Shown: positions 24,978 through 33,600, numbered from the stretch's first letter. The stretch: DNA of 44,512 bases from an uncultured Collinsella sp. (GCA_900758845.1 CAAESW010000007.1:1-44512), one strand, 5' to 3'. Notes: generated by a model not told the origin, from the sequence alone. Made by a program: numbers and translations.

Positions 24978-25886
24978 ATGTCCAACCATCAGCACACGCT
25001 TATCATCGACGGCACCTCGGGCATCAGCGGCGACATGACCGTCGCGGCCCTGCTCGACCTGGGCGCCAGCGAGGAGCACCTGCGCGAACAGCTCGCCACG
25101 CTGCCGGTCGACGGCTTTTCGATCGCCGTGACGCGCGTAAACAAGCATGGCATCGACGCCTGCGATTTCGACGTCCAGCTTGCAGAGGCGCTCGAGAACC
25201 ACGATCACGATATGGCCTGGCTCTACGGCAACGAAACAGTTGTCGAGCACACGCACGAGCATGAGCACCGCCATCATGACCATGGCGAGCACGAGCACTG
25301 CCATGAGCACGTGCATGACCATGACCACGGCCACGAGGGTCACCATCACGCCCACCACCATCACCACCGTTCTTTGGCGGACGTCACCGCCATCATCGAC
25401 GGCTCGCAGCTAAGCGATGGCGCCAAGCGTCGCGCCCTCGCCATCTTTACCGCGCTCGCCGCCGCCGAGGCCAAGGCACACGGCAAAACGCCCGAGACCG
25501 TCATGTTCCACGAGGTGGGCGCCGTCGACTCCATCGTTGACATCTGCTCGGTCGCCATCTGCCTCGATGACCTGGGCATCGAGGATATTGTCGTCGAGTC
25601 GCTCTCCGAGGGTCACGGCACCATCCACTGTGCCCACGGCCTCATGCCCATTCCCGTCCCCGCTGTCGTCAACCTATGCCAAGCAGGCAATATCGCCCTC
25701 ACGCCCGCACCGGTCGCCGGCGAGCTCGTGACGCCCACGGGCGCCGCCATCGTCGCCGCACTGCGCACGTCCGAGCACCTGCCGGCCCGCTACCGCATCG
25801 AGGCCGTCGGCTACGGCGCCGGTAAGCGCCCCTACGAGGGCTGCTCCGGCGCGCTCCGTTGCCTGCTTGTTCATGTGGATGCATAG
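24978..25886 (+). CDS. larC: LarC N-terminal domain (LarC1) with long His-rich tract
   Basis: This 302-residue protein belongs to the LarC (DUF111) family, which inserts nickel into the pincer cofactor. DGTSGISGDM opens the protein. Residues 91-130 are a His-rich tract with 23 His in 40 residues, likely for nickel storage. The tract is followed by HEVGAVDSIVDICSVAICLDDLGI, PIPVPAV, and GYGAGKRPYEGCSGALRCLL. Full-length LarC of about 400 residues has a second domain, LarC2, made in Lactobacillus plantarum by ribosomal frameshifting. Here the protein ends where LarC1 ends, and the next gene (TetR) starts 3 nt later, so LarC2 is absent from this locus. Confidence 0.9.
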   Translation: MSNHQHTLIIDGTSGISGDMTVAALLDLGASEEHLREQLATLPVDGFSIAVTRVNKHGIDACDFDVQLAEALENHDHDMAWLYGNETVVEHTHEHEHRHHDHGEHEHCHEHVHDHDHGHEGHHHAHHHHHRSLADVTAIIDGSQLSDGAKRRALAIFTALAAAEAKAHGKTPETVMFHEVGAVDSIVDICSVAICLDDLGIEDIVVESLSEGHGTIHCAHGLMPIPVPAVVNLCQAGNIALTPAPVAGELVTPTGAAIVAALRTSEHLPARYRIEAVGYGAGKRPYEGCSGALRCLLVHVDA

Positions 25887-25888
25887 CC

Positions 25889-26428
25889 ATGGATGCCCGC
25901 AAAACCAAAAGCCGCGCCGCTATTGTCACGGCGTTTTCCGAGCTCCTTCGCGAGAAGGACTACGGCAAGATCACCGTCGGCGACATCATCGCGCGCGCTC
26001 ACGTAGGCCGCGCGACATTCTACGGCCTCTTTAAGAGCAAAGACGACTTGCTGTCCGAGCTCGTGAGCGATATCTGCACCCACGCTCTCGACGACGATGG
26101 CACACCGCTCGACGACCCACTCGTGCAGGTCGAGCATATCCTCAACAATCTCTGGGAGTGTCGCCAGGGCGTTCGAGCGCTGGTAGCCGGCGCCGGCTCA
26201 CGCGTCTTCGCCGACTGCCTACGCAAGACCATCATGTCGCGCGCAGCCGAAACCGTCCCTACCGACCCAAACGGCCCCGCCGCCACCATGAATCGCAGCT
26301 TCCTACTACACCACATAGCCTCGAGCTTCGTAGGAATGGTCCAATGGTGGGCCTGGCACAACTTCGAAGCCCCAAAAGAGGACGTAGCCAAAGACTACCT
26401 ATCAGCCATAAAACCCCTCTTCACCTAA
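25889..26428 (+). CDS. TetR-family regulator
   Basis: This 179-residue protein has a TetR N-terminal helix-turn-helix (residues about 8-52, including ITVGDIIARAHVGRATFYGLFKSKDDLL). The C-terminal ligand domain is helical with no clear subfamily marks. The start ATG lies 3 nt after the larC stop with no good ribosome binding site, so it is probably translated by coupling to larC. Its place in the larBC operon suggests it senses lactate or controls lar genes, but this is inferred. The inverted repeat at 24107-24140 is one possible target. Confidence 0.88.
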   Translation: MDARKTKSRAAIVTAFSELLREKDYGKITVGDIIARAHVGRATFYGLFKSKDDLLSELVSDICTHALDDDGTPLDDPLVQVEHILNNLWECRQGVRALVAGAGSRVFADCLRKTIMSRAAETVPTDPNGPAATMNRSFLLHHIASSFVGMVQWWAWHNFEAPKEDVAKDYLSAIKPLFT

Positions 26429-26590
26429 ATAAGTAGCTCATCCCAAAGCATCGCCCCAACCCAGGCCGCCACGCATCCCAAAGTGCCGCTCGCGTTTCAA
26501 CGCCCCCAACAGCAACAAGCCCCTCCCATCCAAATCCAAATTCAGATTTATATGTTGGGTTGCTTGCTCGAGCGCAGCAAAGACCCCGCA
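26429..26590. other. Non-coding gap between tetR and the long-hairpin element
   Basis: I see no gene here; the short minus-strand reading frames have no ribosome binding site or family resemblance. The segment ends with AAGACC and CGCA directly before the hairpin element, and the same two short words precede the second copy at 29053-29067. Confidence 0.4.
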
Positions 26591-26715
26591 GCTGGCCGCA
26601 TGGGGTAACTTCCCAGCGCATTCCGCAGGACGCAAAAAGGCTCGCCGCACGAAGTGCGCAGCGAGCCTTTTTGCATGTCCGAGGACGCGCTGGGAAGTTA
26701 CCCCATGCGGCCAGC
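26591..26715 (-). ncRNA. Long structured hairpin element, copy 1 (3' of larD)
   Basis: This is 125 bp with perfectly complementary 29-bp outer arms (26591-26619 and 26687-26715). An inner perfect 14-bp stem (26632-26645 and 26661-26674) closes on a 15-nt apex containing CGCAC-GAA-GTGCG. Between the stems are TCC/GGA and GGAC/GTCC pairs separated by small internal loops. The unit starts 21 nt after the larD stop and also lies at the 3' side of tetR, so it may end both convergent transcripts; T-rich stem sequence replaces a classic T tail. A second copy (29068-29194) shares the core but has covarying arms. Strand is assigned from the adjacent minus-strand gene. Confidence 0.75.
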
Positions 26716-26736
26716 GGACAACTATGTAGCCTTGGA

Positions 26737-27468
26737 CTAGAACATGCCCAAGAAACCGTGCACAAACAGCGCGGCCAGAGCGGCGCCGACAAACGGCGCG
26801 ATGCCAGGAACAAGCAGGCCATACTTCCAGTTGTTGTCAGCCTTGTTCTTGATCGGCAGCACCTGATAGGCCATGCGAGGACCAAGGTCACGAGCCTGGT
26901 TCATGGCGAAGCCGGTGATGCCGCCCATGCCCATGCCAACGGCCCAAACGATCAGGCCGACGCAGATAGCGAGCATCAAAACGTTCTCGCCAGCACGGTT
27001 AGCAGCAGCAAGGATGGCGCTGATGAACACAAAGGTGCAGATAGCCTCGCAGAAGAAGTTACGGGCATAGTTGGTGCCCTCGGTGGTGGGGTTGGTCGAG
27101 AAGATGTTGCGCTGAGCAACGGGATCGATGACACCATCGGAAGCCTTGAACTCATCGGCATACATCAACCACGCGATCACGGCACCCGCAAAGCCGCCGA
27201 GCATATCGGCAACCATGAAGGGGATGCAGCTGCTCCACGGCACCAGGCCGACGATGCACTGGGCAAGCACCATGGCGGGGTTCATGCACACGGCGCCGCC
27301 AAAGATAAACAAGGCGACCGAGATACCAAAAGACCAAGTGGTGATGGCAAACATATGACCAGAGCCCTGATACTTGGTGCCCTTGAGCACGGTATCGCAG
27401 TGTACGCCCACGCCAAAGATGATCATGAGGGCCGTTGCGCCGAATTCGCAGAGGAGTTTGGTAAGCAT
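26737..27468 (-). CDS. larD: LarD-like aquaporin/glycerol facilitator (lactate channel)
   Basis: This 243-residue MIP-family channel has six hydrophobic segments and two half-helix motifs. The first is canonical NPA (residues 63-65). The second is NQA (190-192), in place of NPA, followed by the usual Arg-Asp (NQARDLGPR). Lactobacillus LarD, encoded in the lar operon, lets lactate cross the membrane. The gene lies 49 nt after larA on the same strand, which supports that role over plain glycerol uptake. AAGATAAGG lies upstream of the ATG. Lactate as substrate is inferred from the neighbour. Confidence 0.85.
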   Translation of the reverse strand: MLTKLLCEFGATALMIIFGVGVHCDTVLKGTKYQGSGHMFAITTWSFGISVALFIFGGAVCMNPAMVLAQCIVGLVPWSSCIPFMVADMLGGFAGAVIAWLMYADEFKASDGVIDPVAQRNIFSTNPTTEGTNYARNFFCEAICTFVFISAILAAANRAGENVLMLAICVGLIVWAVGMGMGGITGFAMNQARDLGPRMAYQVLPIKNKADNNWKYGLLVPGIAPFVGAALAALFVHGFLGMF

Positions 27469-27517
27469 AAAACCTTATCTTTCTTGTCGGTTATAAACGA
27501 TTCGTTTAGGCCGCACG

Positions 27518-28795
27518 CTAGTGCTGCGCGACGACAACGCCCAGGCCATCGGGAATGACGGCCACCTTGGCGTCAGCACCCTTCATCTCAAAGGCGAGCT
27601 TGAGCGCCTCCTCGAGGGTGTTAACCGGCGTCATGTGCATATCCTTAATCATCTGGTGATCGCACAGGTCGGTAACCATGATCACAGGGTGATGTGCCAG
27701 GATGCGGGCGAAAATCTGGCTCGTCCACTGGTCGGGCAGGGTCTCGTCCTTAGGACGGTCGATGCAGGCACGCTCGAACTCCGCCGGATCGTTGTCGGCG
27801 ATGTTGTGATAGAAGCCCTCGCCGCCGTGACCGTCGGCACAACCGGCGACATCGATAATCACGCCGCCCTCGGGAAGTGTAGCCTCGGCAGCGCACATGC
27901 CCTTCACGGCCTGATAGATGTTCTGGTCGAGGGGGTAGCCACCATTGGTGGTGATGGCGATCTCGCACTCGACAGGCTCAACGCCGGCAAGGCTCTTCAC
28001 AAACTCGCAGCCAGCCTCGTGTGCCTTGTGAATGTCGCCGGCAAAGGAGCCAATGACCTCGTGCTTGCCGTTGAGCACCACGTTCAGCACAAAGGCAAGG
28101 TGAGCCATCTCGGCAGCGGCAAACATGTCCTCGCTCACGTGGTTGTGGCACAGGTTGCCGGCACGCGAGTGGGAATCATTCACAAACTGACCGTTGTGGT
28201 TGTACATGATGGTCTTGTAGCTGGCGATGCCGGGCAGGACGGACTTGCGGCTGCCAGAGAAACCGGCAAAGAAGTGCGGCTCAATAAAGCCCTCGGCAAG
28301 CAGCAGATCGCAATCGGCGGCAATCTTGTTGATGATGCACTCGCCACCAGAAGGAAGGGTGCCGATCTTTTTCATCATGCTGTCGTCAGTCGCAACATGC
28401 ATGACGATTTCCTCGTTGGCAACGATCTCCTCGCCATACTTGTTGACGAGCTCCTCGTGCGTCGACGGACGGTGCATACCCGTAGCAACCAGAATGCGAA
28501 CGCGCGCTTCAGGCGCAGCAGAGTGGATGTGATGCAGCAGAATAGGCATCGTCACACGCGAGGGAACGGGACGCGTATGGTCGGAGCTAATGATGACGAT
28601 ATCCTTCTTGCCAGCACAGAGCTCCTCGAGCGAAGGCGAGCCGTAAGGGTTGGCAAGTGACTCCTCCACCAGCTCTTCCTGCGATTTCGTGGTCTTAAAC
28701 TCGTTTTGATGACCTTCCATCACACCTGCAAAGTTCTTATCCTCGAGCTCCAGATGCAACGTCTTGTGGTCAAACGGCAGTTCACATTCAAACAA
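27518..28795 (-). CDS. larA: Lactate racemase LarA (nickel-pincer enzyme family)
   Basis: This 425-residue protein aligns with LarA so closely that key residues fall on Lactobacillus plantarum numbering: Asp72 and Arg75 (SDHTRP), His108 (ATGMHRP), His174 (PHFFAGFSG), Lys184 (GSRKS, which carries the cofactor), His200 (YNHN) and Lys298 (QAVKG). This agreement supports the TTG start at 28795, with GAGGG upstream. The family interconverts D- and L-lactate, though some members act on other 2-hydroxyacids. larD follows; larB and larC lie beyond on the other strand. larE is not in the window. Confidence 0.93.
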   Translation of the reverse strand: MFECELPFDHKTLHLELEDKNFAGVMEGHQNEFKTTKSQEELVEESLANPYGSPSLEELCAGKKDIVIISSDHTRPVPSRVTMPILLHHIHSAAPEARVRILVATGMHRPSTHEELVNKYGEEIVANEEIVMHVATDDSMMKKIGTLPSGGECIINKIAADCDLLLAEGFIEPHFFAGFSGSRKSVLPGIASYKTIMYNHNGQFVNDSHSRAGNLCHNHVSEDMFAAAEMAHLAFVLNVVLNGKHEVIGSFAGDIHKAHEAGCEFVKSLAGVEPVECEIAITTNGGYPLDQNIYQAVKGMCAAEATLPEGGVIIDVAGCADGHGGEGFYHNIADNDPAEFERACIDRPKDETLPDQWTSQIFARILAHHPVIMVTDLCDHQMIKDMHMTPVNTLEEALKLAFEMKGADAKVAVIPDGLGVVVAQH

Positions 28796-29067
28796 TGACG
28801 AGCGCCCTCTTCCTTTTCAACTGACACACTAGATAAACCGTTGGAAGGATACGCCGCTCACCGAAAAACACCACCGTCCACCGACTCATTAACACAACGT
28901 TCATATTTGACCCACAACAAAACGACCGCGACCCCAAACGGGACCGCGGCCGCTACAGTCGTAAGGCGAGAAGCGCCAAACGCGCCGTTGGGACAGACCC
29001 CATCCAAAACGCGCGAAGCGCACCATTATTCCCCCAGCCAGTAATCCGCCGAAGACCGGACATCGCA
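28796..29067. other. Intergenic region between ppc hairpin and larA, no gene seen
   Basis: This holds the larA promoter region, which I could not resolve to -35/-10 boxes. It also has GC-rich imperfect hairpins around 28923-28953 and 28972-29025. A minus-strand reading frame at 28901-29155 runs into the long hairpin and looks like chance. Confidence 0.4.
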
Positions 29068-29194
29068 GGGCCCGCCATAAGTTTACTTTTAGGCACACTC
29101 CGCAGGACGCAAGAAGCCCTCGCCGCACGAAGTGCGCAGCGAGGGCTTCTTGCATGTCCGAGGACGTGCCTAAAAGTAAACTTATGGCGGGCCC
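29068..29194 (-). ncRNA. Long structured hairpin element, copy 2 (3' of ppc)
   Basis: This is 127 bp with perfect 29-bp outer arms (29068-29096 and 29166-29194) and an inner perfect 15-bp stem (29109-29123 and 29139-29153). The apex, the TCCGCAGGAC strand and the ATGTCCGAGGAC strand are identical to copy 1. The arms match copy 1 at only about 14 of 29 positions, yet pair perfectly, so changes occurred in compensating pairs. Both copies are followed by GGAC-R-ACTA and lie 21 nt from the stop of a minus-strand gene, here ppc. A role as 3' stabiliser, terminator or separate RNA is possible. Confidence 0.75.
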
Positions 29195-29215
29195 GGACGA
29201 CTACAGGGCTATCGA

Positions 29216-32029
29216 TTACCCCGTGTTCTGCAGTCCTGCCGAGACGCCGGTCACAGTCGAAAGAATCAGGCTCATGTACTCGGCCTTCTTCTCCTCGGCC
29301 ATCTCGTCCTGATTCATGCGCACCTCGCGAAGGGCGCGGACCTGGGCGATGGACAGAGCGTCGACGTAGGGGTTACGCACGCGAACGGCGCAGCCGAGCA
29401 CGCGGCGGCGCTGCAGCGGCCACTCATCACCGACGATGGCAAGGACCCACTTACGCGTGAGCTGCATCTCGGTGAAGACCTTCTCGGACAAATCATCGCG
29501 GTCGCCCAGGTGCAGATACATCTTGGCGATGCGCTGATCGGTCTTAGCGATCGACATCTCGATGTTGTCGATGAACGTGCGGAAGAACGGCCACTCCTGG
29601 TAGGCAGCCTTGAGCTGGTCAAGATCGCCCAGCTGCTCGCAGGCGGTGCCCAGACCGTACCAAGCGGCCAGGTTAATGCGCGCCTGGCTCCAGCTGAAGA
29701 TCCACGGGATGGTACGCAGGTCGTCGAGCGACTTGGCACCCAAGCCGCGCTTGGCGGGACGCGAGCCGATCGGCAGCAGACCGACCTCGGTCAGCGGCGT
29801 CACGGTCGAGAACCATGGCGTAAAGTCCTCGGTGTTCAGCAGGTCCAGATAGCGCTCGTGGCTTGCGGTGTTGAGCTTCTCGGCCATATCCCAGAACTTC
29901 TGCGTGGTCTCGGTGTTGGTCTTCTCGACACTCGGAGCCGACTGCAAAAGCGTTGCGGCGGCAACGGACTCAACATGACGCTGAGCCAGCGTGCGGTTGC
30001 CGTAACGGGCAAAGATGACTTCGCCCTGCTCGGTAAGCTTAAAGAAGCAGTTGACCGAACCCTTGGGCTGCGCCAGCACGGCCTTGTTGGCCGGGCCGCC
30101 GCCACGGCCCACGGCACCGCCGCGACCGTGCATGAGCACCAGGTCGATATCGTTCTTCTCTGCCCACTTGGCGATGCGCTCCTGCGCGGAGTGCAGCGCG
30201 AGCATGGCCGTGGTAGGACCGGCATCCTTGGAAGAGTCGGAATAGCCCAGCATGACCTCCATGCGGCGGTTGGTCTGGGCAAGGCGCTTTTGCACCACGG
30301 GCAGCGTAAGCATCTGATCGAGCACGTCGACGCAGCCCTCGAGGTCCTCGAGCTGCTCGAACAACGGGATCACGTCGAGCTCGGGGACATCCTCCTCGTG
30401 TGCAAAGGACAGGTGCGCCAGCTCAAAGACGTCGGCCACATGCTGAGCGCTCTTGGTAAACGAGATGATGTAGCGGTGCGCCATCTTCTTGCCGTAGCGC
30501 TTTTGGATGGAGCCGATAGCGCGGAAGGTATCGATGACCTCGCGCGTCATGGGCTGCAGGTCGCCATGGATACCGTTCTCGTGGATATCCTTAAGGGCGC
30601 GGGCATGCACCACGGAGTGCTGACGGAACTCCATCTCGACCATATGGAAGCCGAAGGACTCGACCTGCCAGATGATGGTTTGGACCGGGCCGTAGGCAGC
30701 ACGGACGGCACCGCAGGCGGCCAGCGAACGCTGGACGACGCGCAGGTCATCCAGGAACTCGTCGGCGCTGTGGTACATGGTGTCGGTGATGCGGCGCACG
30801 GTGGCGTTCAGGCGGTCGGCCATGACGAGCATGACGGCGCGATGCGGCTCGTGCTCGGAGATCAGCTCGGCGCGGGCCGTGTACCGAGGGCTCATCTCGA
30901 CCTGATGGTTCCACAGGTTAATGAGCTCGGCAGAAGGCTTGCTGTAGGTGGCCTCGAGCGTGAGGTTGCGGCCGATGTGGCGGCACTTGTCCTCGAGCTT
31001 GAGCACCATGTGCGTAAAGTACTTGGCGGCGACCTCACGGCTCACCTTGGCGGTGACGTTGGGGTTACCGTCGCGGTCGGAACCGATCCAGCTGCCGGGA
31101 TGGAAGAACGCCGGGCACAGCGGCGGCACAGTACCGGCCTTGTCGCCCAGCACCCAATCGTCAAAACGACGATAGATAACGGGGATAACGTCGAACAGCG
31201 TGTTATCGAAGATGTCGATGATGGTATCGGCTTCCTCGACCGGCGTGGGCTTCTTGAGCGCGATGGGACTCGTACGCACCAGGGCGTCGATCTCCTGCAG
31301 CATATGGCGCTCGTTCTCCACCAGGTCGGAGCCGCCCAGACGCGGACGCTCCTCCAGCAGGTTGGAGATACGGCGGATCTTGCCCTCGACGGCCTTACGA
31401 CGGGCCTCGGTGGGATGTGCGGTAAAGACAGGGTGGAACTCGAGCTTGTCGAGCAGCTCGTTGGCACCCTCGACACCCAGCTCATTCACCAGCTGGTGAT
31501 AGGCAACGGTAAGCTCGTTGGCAGGATCGACCTCGGTATCGGTCGACGCACCGGCCTCGCGCTCGCGCAGCTGCGCCACACGGTAGTTCTCCTCCGACAG
31601 GTTTGCCAGATGGAAAAAGCTCGTAAAGGCGCGAACGATGACCTGCTGCTTATCGAGCGGCAGGCTGTCGATCAAATCGACGACCTCACGAAATGCCACG
31701 GCAGTGGGCTCGTCGGCGGTGGGCACGCCCTGCTCGTCGACGGCTTCGTCGGCAGCGCAGGTACCGGGGTTGCCGGCATTGACCACAATCTCGGCTGTCA
31801 AAATCTTGTCGAACAGGTCCGCGATCTCGGGATCATACTCGCTAAGCACACGGCGCTCCAGGCGCAAGAACAGCGCCAGATTGTCGCGCAGCTCCTCGGG
31901 GATCTCGATCTCGGCGAGACGCTCCCTGGACTCGGCATTCGAGCCGATTCGGTTAACGAGGCGGTTGACCACGGCAGCGACGCGCGCCGCGGCTTCGGGT
32001 ACAGACTGGTTGCTTAGGTTCTCAGCCAC
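29216..32029 (-). CDS. ppc: Phosphoenolpyruvate carboxylase
   Basis: This protein of about 937 residues converts phosphoenolpyruvate and bicarbonate to oxaloacetate, feeding the citric acid cycle intermediates. Signatures are VFTAHPTEARRK (catalytic His), GSDRDGNPNVT, GYSDSSKDAG (catalytic Lys), MHGRGGAVGRGGGP and the conserved C-terminal QNTG. I prefer the GTG at 32029 because GGGAGGAAAC lies directly upstream; the ATG at 32041 has its purine run touching the start codon. Length is typical. Confidence 0.96.
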   Translation of the reverse strand: MAENLSNQSVPEAAARVAAVVNRLVNRIGSNAESRERLAEIEIPEELRDNLALFLRLERRVLSEYDPEIADLFDKILTAEIVVNAGNPGTCAADEAVDEQGVPTADEPTAVAFREVVDLIDSLPLDKQQVIVRAFTSFFHLANLSEENYRVAQLREREAGASTDTEVDPANELTVAYHQLVNELGVEGANELLDKLEFHPVFTAHPTEARRKAVEGKIRRISNLLEERPRLGGSDLVENERHMLQEIDALVRTSPIALKKPTPVEEADTIIDIFDNTLFDVIPVIYRRFDDWVLGDKAGTVPPLCPAFFHPGSWIGSDRDGNPNVTAKVSREVAAKYFTHMVLKLEDKCRHIGRNLTLEATYSKPSAELINLWNHQVEMSPRYTARAELISEHEPHRAVMLVMADRLNATVRRITDTMYHSADEFLDDLRVVQRSLAACGAVRAAYGPVQTIIWQVESFGFHMVEMEFRQHSVVHARALKDIHENGIHGDLQPMTREVIDTFRAIGSIQKRYGKKMAHRYIISFTKSAQHVADVFELAHLSFAHEEDVPELDVIPLFEQLEDLEGCVDVLDQMLTLPVVQKRLAQTNRRMEVMLGYSDSSKDAGPTTAMLALHSAQERIAKWAEKNDIDLVLMHGRGGAVGRGGGPANKAVLAQPKGSVNCFFKLTEQGEVIFARYGNRTLAQRHVESVAAATLLQSAPSVEKTNTETTQKFWDMAEKLNTASHERYLDLLNTEDFTPWFSTVTPLTEVGLLPIGSRPAKRGLGAKSLDDLRTIPWIFSWSQARINLAAWYGLGTACEQLGDLDQLKAAYQEWPFFRTFIDNIEMSIAKTDQRIAKMYLHLGDRDDLSEKVFTEMQLTRKWVLAIVGDEWPLQRRRVLGCAVRVRNPYVDALSIAQVRALREVRMNQDEMAEEKKAEYMSLILSTVTGVSAGLQNTG

Positions 32030-32073
32030 GTTTCCTCCCATTCCTCCTTCTATGCACGTAACATGCGGTATTC

Positions 32074-32133
32074 ATTATAGGCGCTTGAGAAATACTTTCG
32101 ACACTGATTGCGCTTTACCACACAAAAGTATTT
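32074..32133 (-). promoter_or_regulatory. ppc promoter with inverted repeat
   Basis: The minus strand shows TATAAT (complement of 32074-32079) and a -35-like TGTCGA (complement of 32098-32103) 18 bp away. A 9-bp inverted repeat, AAATACTTT (32090-32098) and AAAGTATTT (32125-32133), straddles the -35 and could be an operator. Confidence 0.6.
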
Positions 32134-32193
32134 TCTGCATTGCAAAGGTTTTTGCCCTAAATGGTCGTATTTCTCGGTGGGCGGCATACGTAA

Positions 32194-32229
32194 ACGGGGG
32201 CATTCCGCATAAAAGCGAAACACCCCCGT
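32194..32229 (-). terminator. Terminator after hisS
   Basis: The stem ACGGGGG/CCCCCGT with a further inner GC-rich pairing lies about 58 nt after the hisS stop and is followed by TTTAC on the minus strand. Confidence 0.55.
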
Positions 32230-32286
32230 AACAATCGCTCTCCATGAGCAGGGCACGTTAGCAGGCCCGAAGCTCAAAAAGATGCG

Positions 32287-33600
32287 CTACAGGCGCTCGC
32301 GAACCGCCTCGACGACGTTGTCCAGATCGGCGAGCACCTCGTCATGGCTCTGCATGTCGCGCACTTTGACCTTGCCGGCGGCAAGCTCGTCGCCACCCAG
32401 GACCAAGATGAGCTTGGCGCCTACCTTATCGGCTTGCTTAAACTGGGCCTTGAGCGAACGACCCTGATAGTCGGCCTCGGTCACGATACCTGCGGCGCGA
32501 AGCTCCTGCGTAATGGCAAAGACGTTCTGACGCAGCTCCTTGCCGGCGTTGGCGACATAGACGCACGGGGCCTCATCGGCACCCAAATCGCTGCCAAAGG
32601 CCTGCAGGGCCAGCAGGGCGCGCTCAAAACCGACAGCAAAGCCGACGCCCGCCGTGGGCTTGCCACCCTCGAGCTCGACCAGGCCATCGTAGCGGCCGCC
32701 GCCGCCGATGGAGCCGACGCCGGCGCCAGGGGCCTCGACCTCAAAGACAGTACGGGTGTAGTAGTCCAGGCCGCGCACCAAGGTGGGATCCTCGACATAC
32801 TCGATACCGGCGGCATCCAGATAGCGCTTGACCTGCTCGTAGTGCTCGCGGCACTCATCGCACAGGTTGTCACCCATCAGCGGAGCCTCGGCCATGATCT
32901 CGCGGCAGTGGTCGTTCTTGCAGTCGAAGGCACGCAGCGGATTGAGCTCGGCGCGCTCGCGGCACTCATCGCACATCTCGTCTGCGTGATCGAGGATGAA
33001 CTGCTTGACCTGCTCGCGGTAAGCCGGACGGCACTGGGCGTCACCCATCGAGTTGATGAGCAGACGAAGCTTGGAAAGATCGAAGCCCAGGCGCTTGTAG
33101 AACTCCATGAGCATGATGATGCACTCGGCGTCTGCCGCCGGATCGGGAGCGCCGAGCCACTCGATGCCCACCTGGTGGAACTGGCGCAGGCGGCCCTTCT
33201 GGGGACGCTCGCCGCGGAACATAGCCTCGGCGTAGTAAGCCTTAAACGGCGTGGAGCCCTGGGGCACCAGGTTGTTCTCCACGACGGCGCGCACCACACC
33301 GGCCGTGCCCTCGGGACGAAGTGCCAGGCGCTGCTTGGGCTTGAGCTTGGTGTCGGTACCCTCGGTAAAAACGCGCTCCAGGTTGGCGCCGCTAAAGACG
33401 CGGAACATTTCCTTGCGCACGACGTCGGTCGACTGGCCGATACCGTGGACAAACACGTCCACCTGCTCGATCGCGGGCGTCTCGATGGGTTTAAAACCAA
33501 ACGGCTCGAACACGCCGGCCGCAATCTGCTGCATCTTTTGCCAGGCGCGCATCTCGGCGCCGATAAGGTCGCGGGTTCCCTCCGCCTTCTGTGCCTGCAT
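32287..33600 (-). CDS. hisS: Histidyl-tRNA synthetase
   Basis: This 437-residue class II synthetase has EGTRDLIG at the N-terminus, motif 2 AMFRGERPQKGRLRQFHQVG, the HisRS-specific LVRGLDYYTRTVFEVE, motif 3 GVGFAVGFERALLAL, and a C-terminal anticodon-binding domain. An insertion near residues 205-265 has three CxxC/CxxxxC-type Cys pairs (CDEC, CKNDHC, CDEC), suggesting a structural zinc site. I chose ATG 33600 (MQAQKAEG), preceded by AAAGGTG; the longer reading uses a TTG. A TATAAT (complement of 33643-33648) lies upstream. Confidence 0.95.
   Translation of the reverse strand: MQAQKAEGTRDLIGAEMRAWQKMQQIAAGVFEPFGFKPIETPAIEQVDVFVHGIGQSTDVVRKEMFRVFSGANLERVFTEGTDTKLKPKQRLALRPEGTAGVVRAVVENNLVPQGSTPFKAYYAEAMFRGERPQKGRLRQFHQVGIEWLGAPDPAADAECIIMLMEFYKRLGFDLSKLRLLINSMGDAQCRPAYREQVKQFILDHADEMCDECRERAELNPLRAFDCKNDHCREIMAEAPLMGDNLCDECREHYEQVKRYLDAAGIEYVEDPTLVRGLDYYTRTVFEVEAPGAGVGSIGGGGRYDGLVELEGGKPTAGVGFAVGFERALLALQAFGSDLGADEAPCVYVANAGKELRQNVFAITQELRAAGIVTEADYQGRSLKAQFKQADKVGAKLILVLGGDELAAGKVKVRDMQSHDEVLADLDNVVEAVRERL

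Noticed and set aside
25847..25895. Programmed frameshift from larC into a LarC2 domain
   Set aside because: The frames after the larC stop encode only the TetR helix-turn-helix protein; no LarC2-like sequence is present.
26438..26650. 70-codon minus-strand frame downstream of tetR
   Set aside because: It starts within the inner stem of the hairpin element and has no domain or start signal.
28901..29155. 84-codon minus-strand frame before larA
   Set aside because: It begins inside the long hairpin element, lacks a ribosome binding site and has a biased Arg/Gly/Trp composition.
29510..32017. 835-codon plus-strand reading frame opposite ppc
   Set aside because: It lies entirely within ppc, shows no start signal, and has a composition typical of antisense frames.
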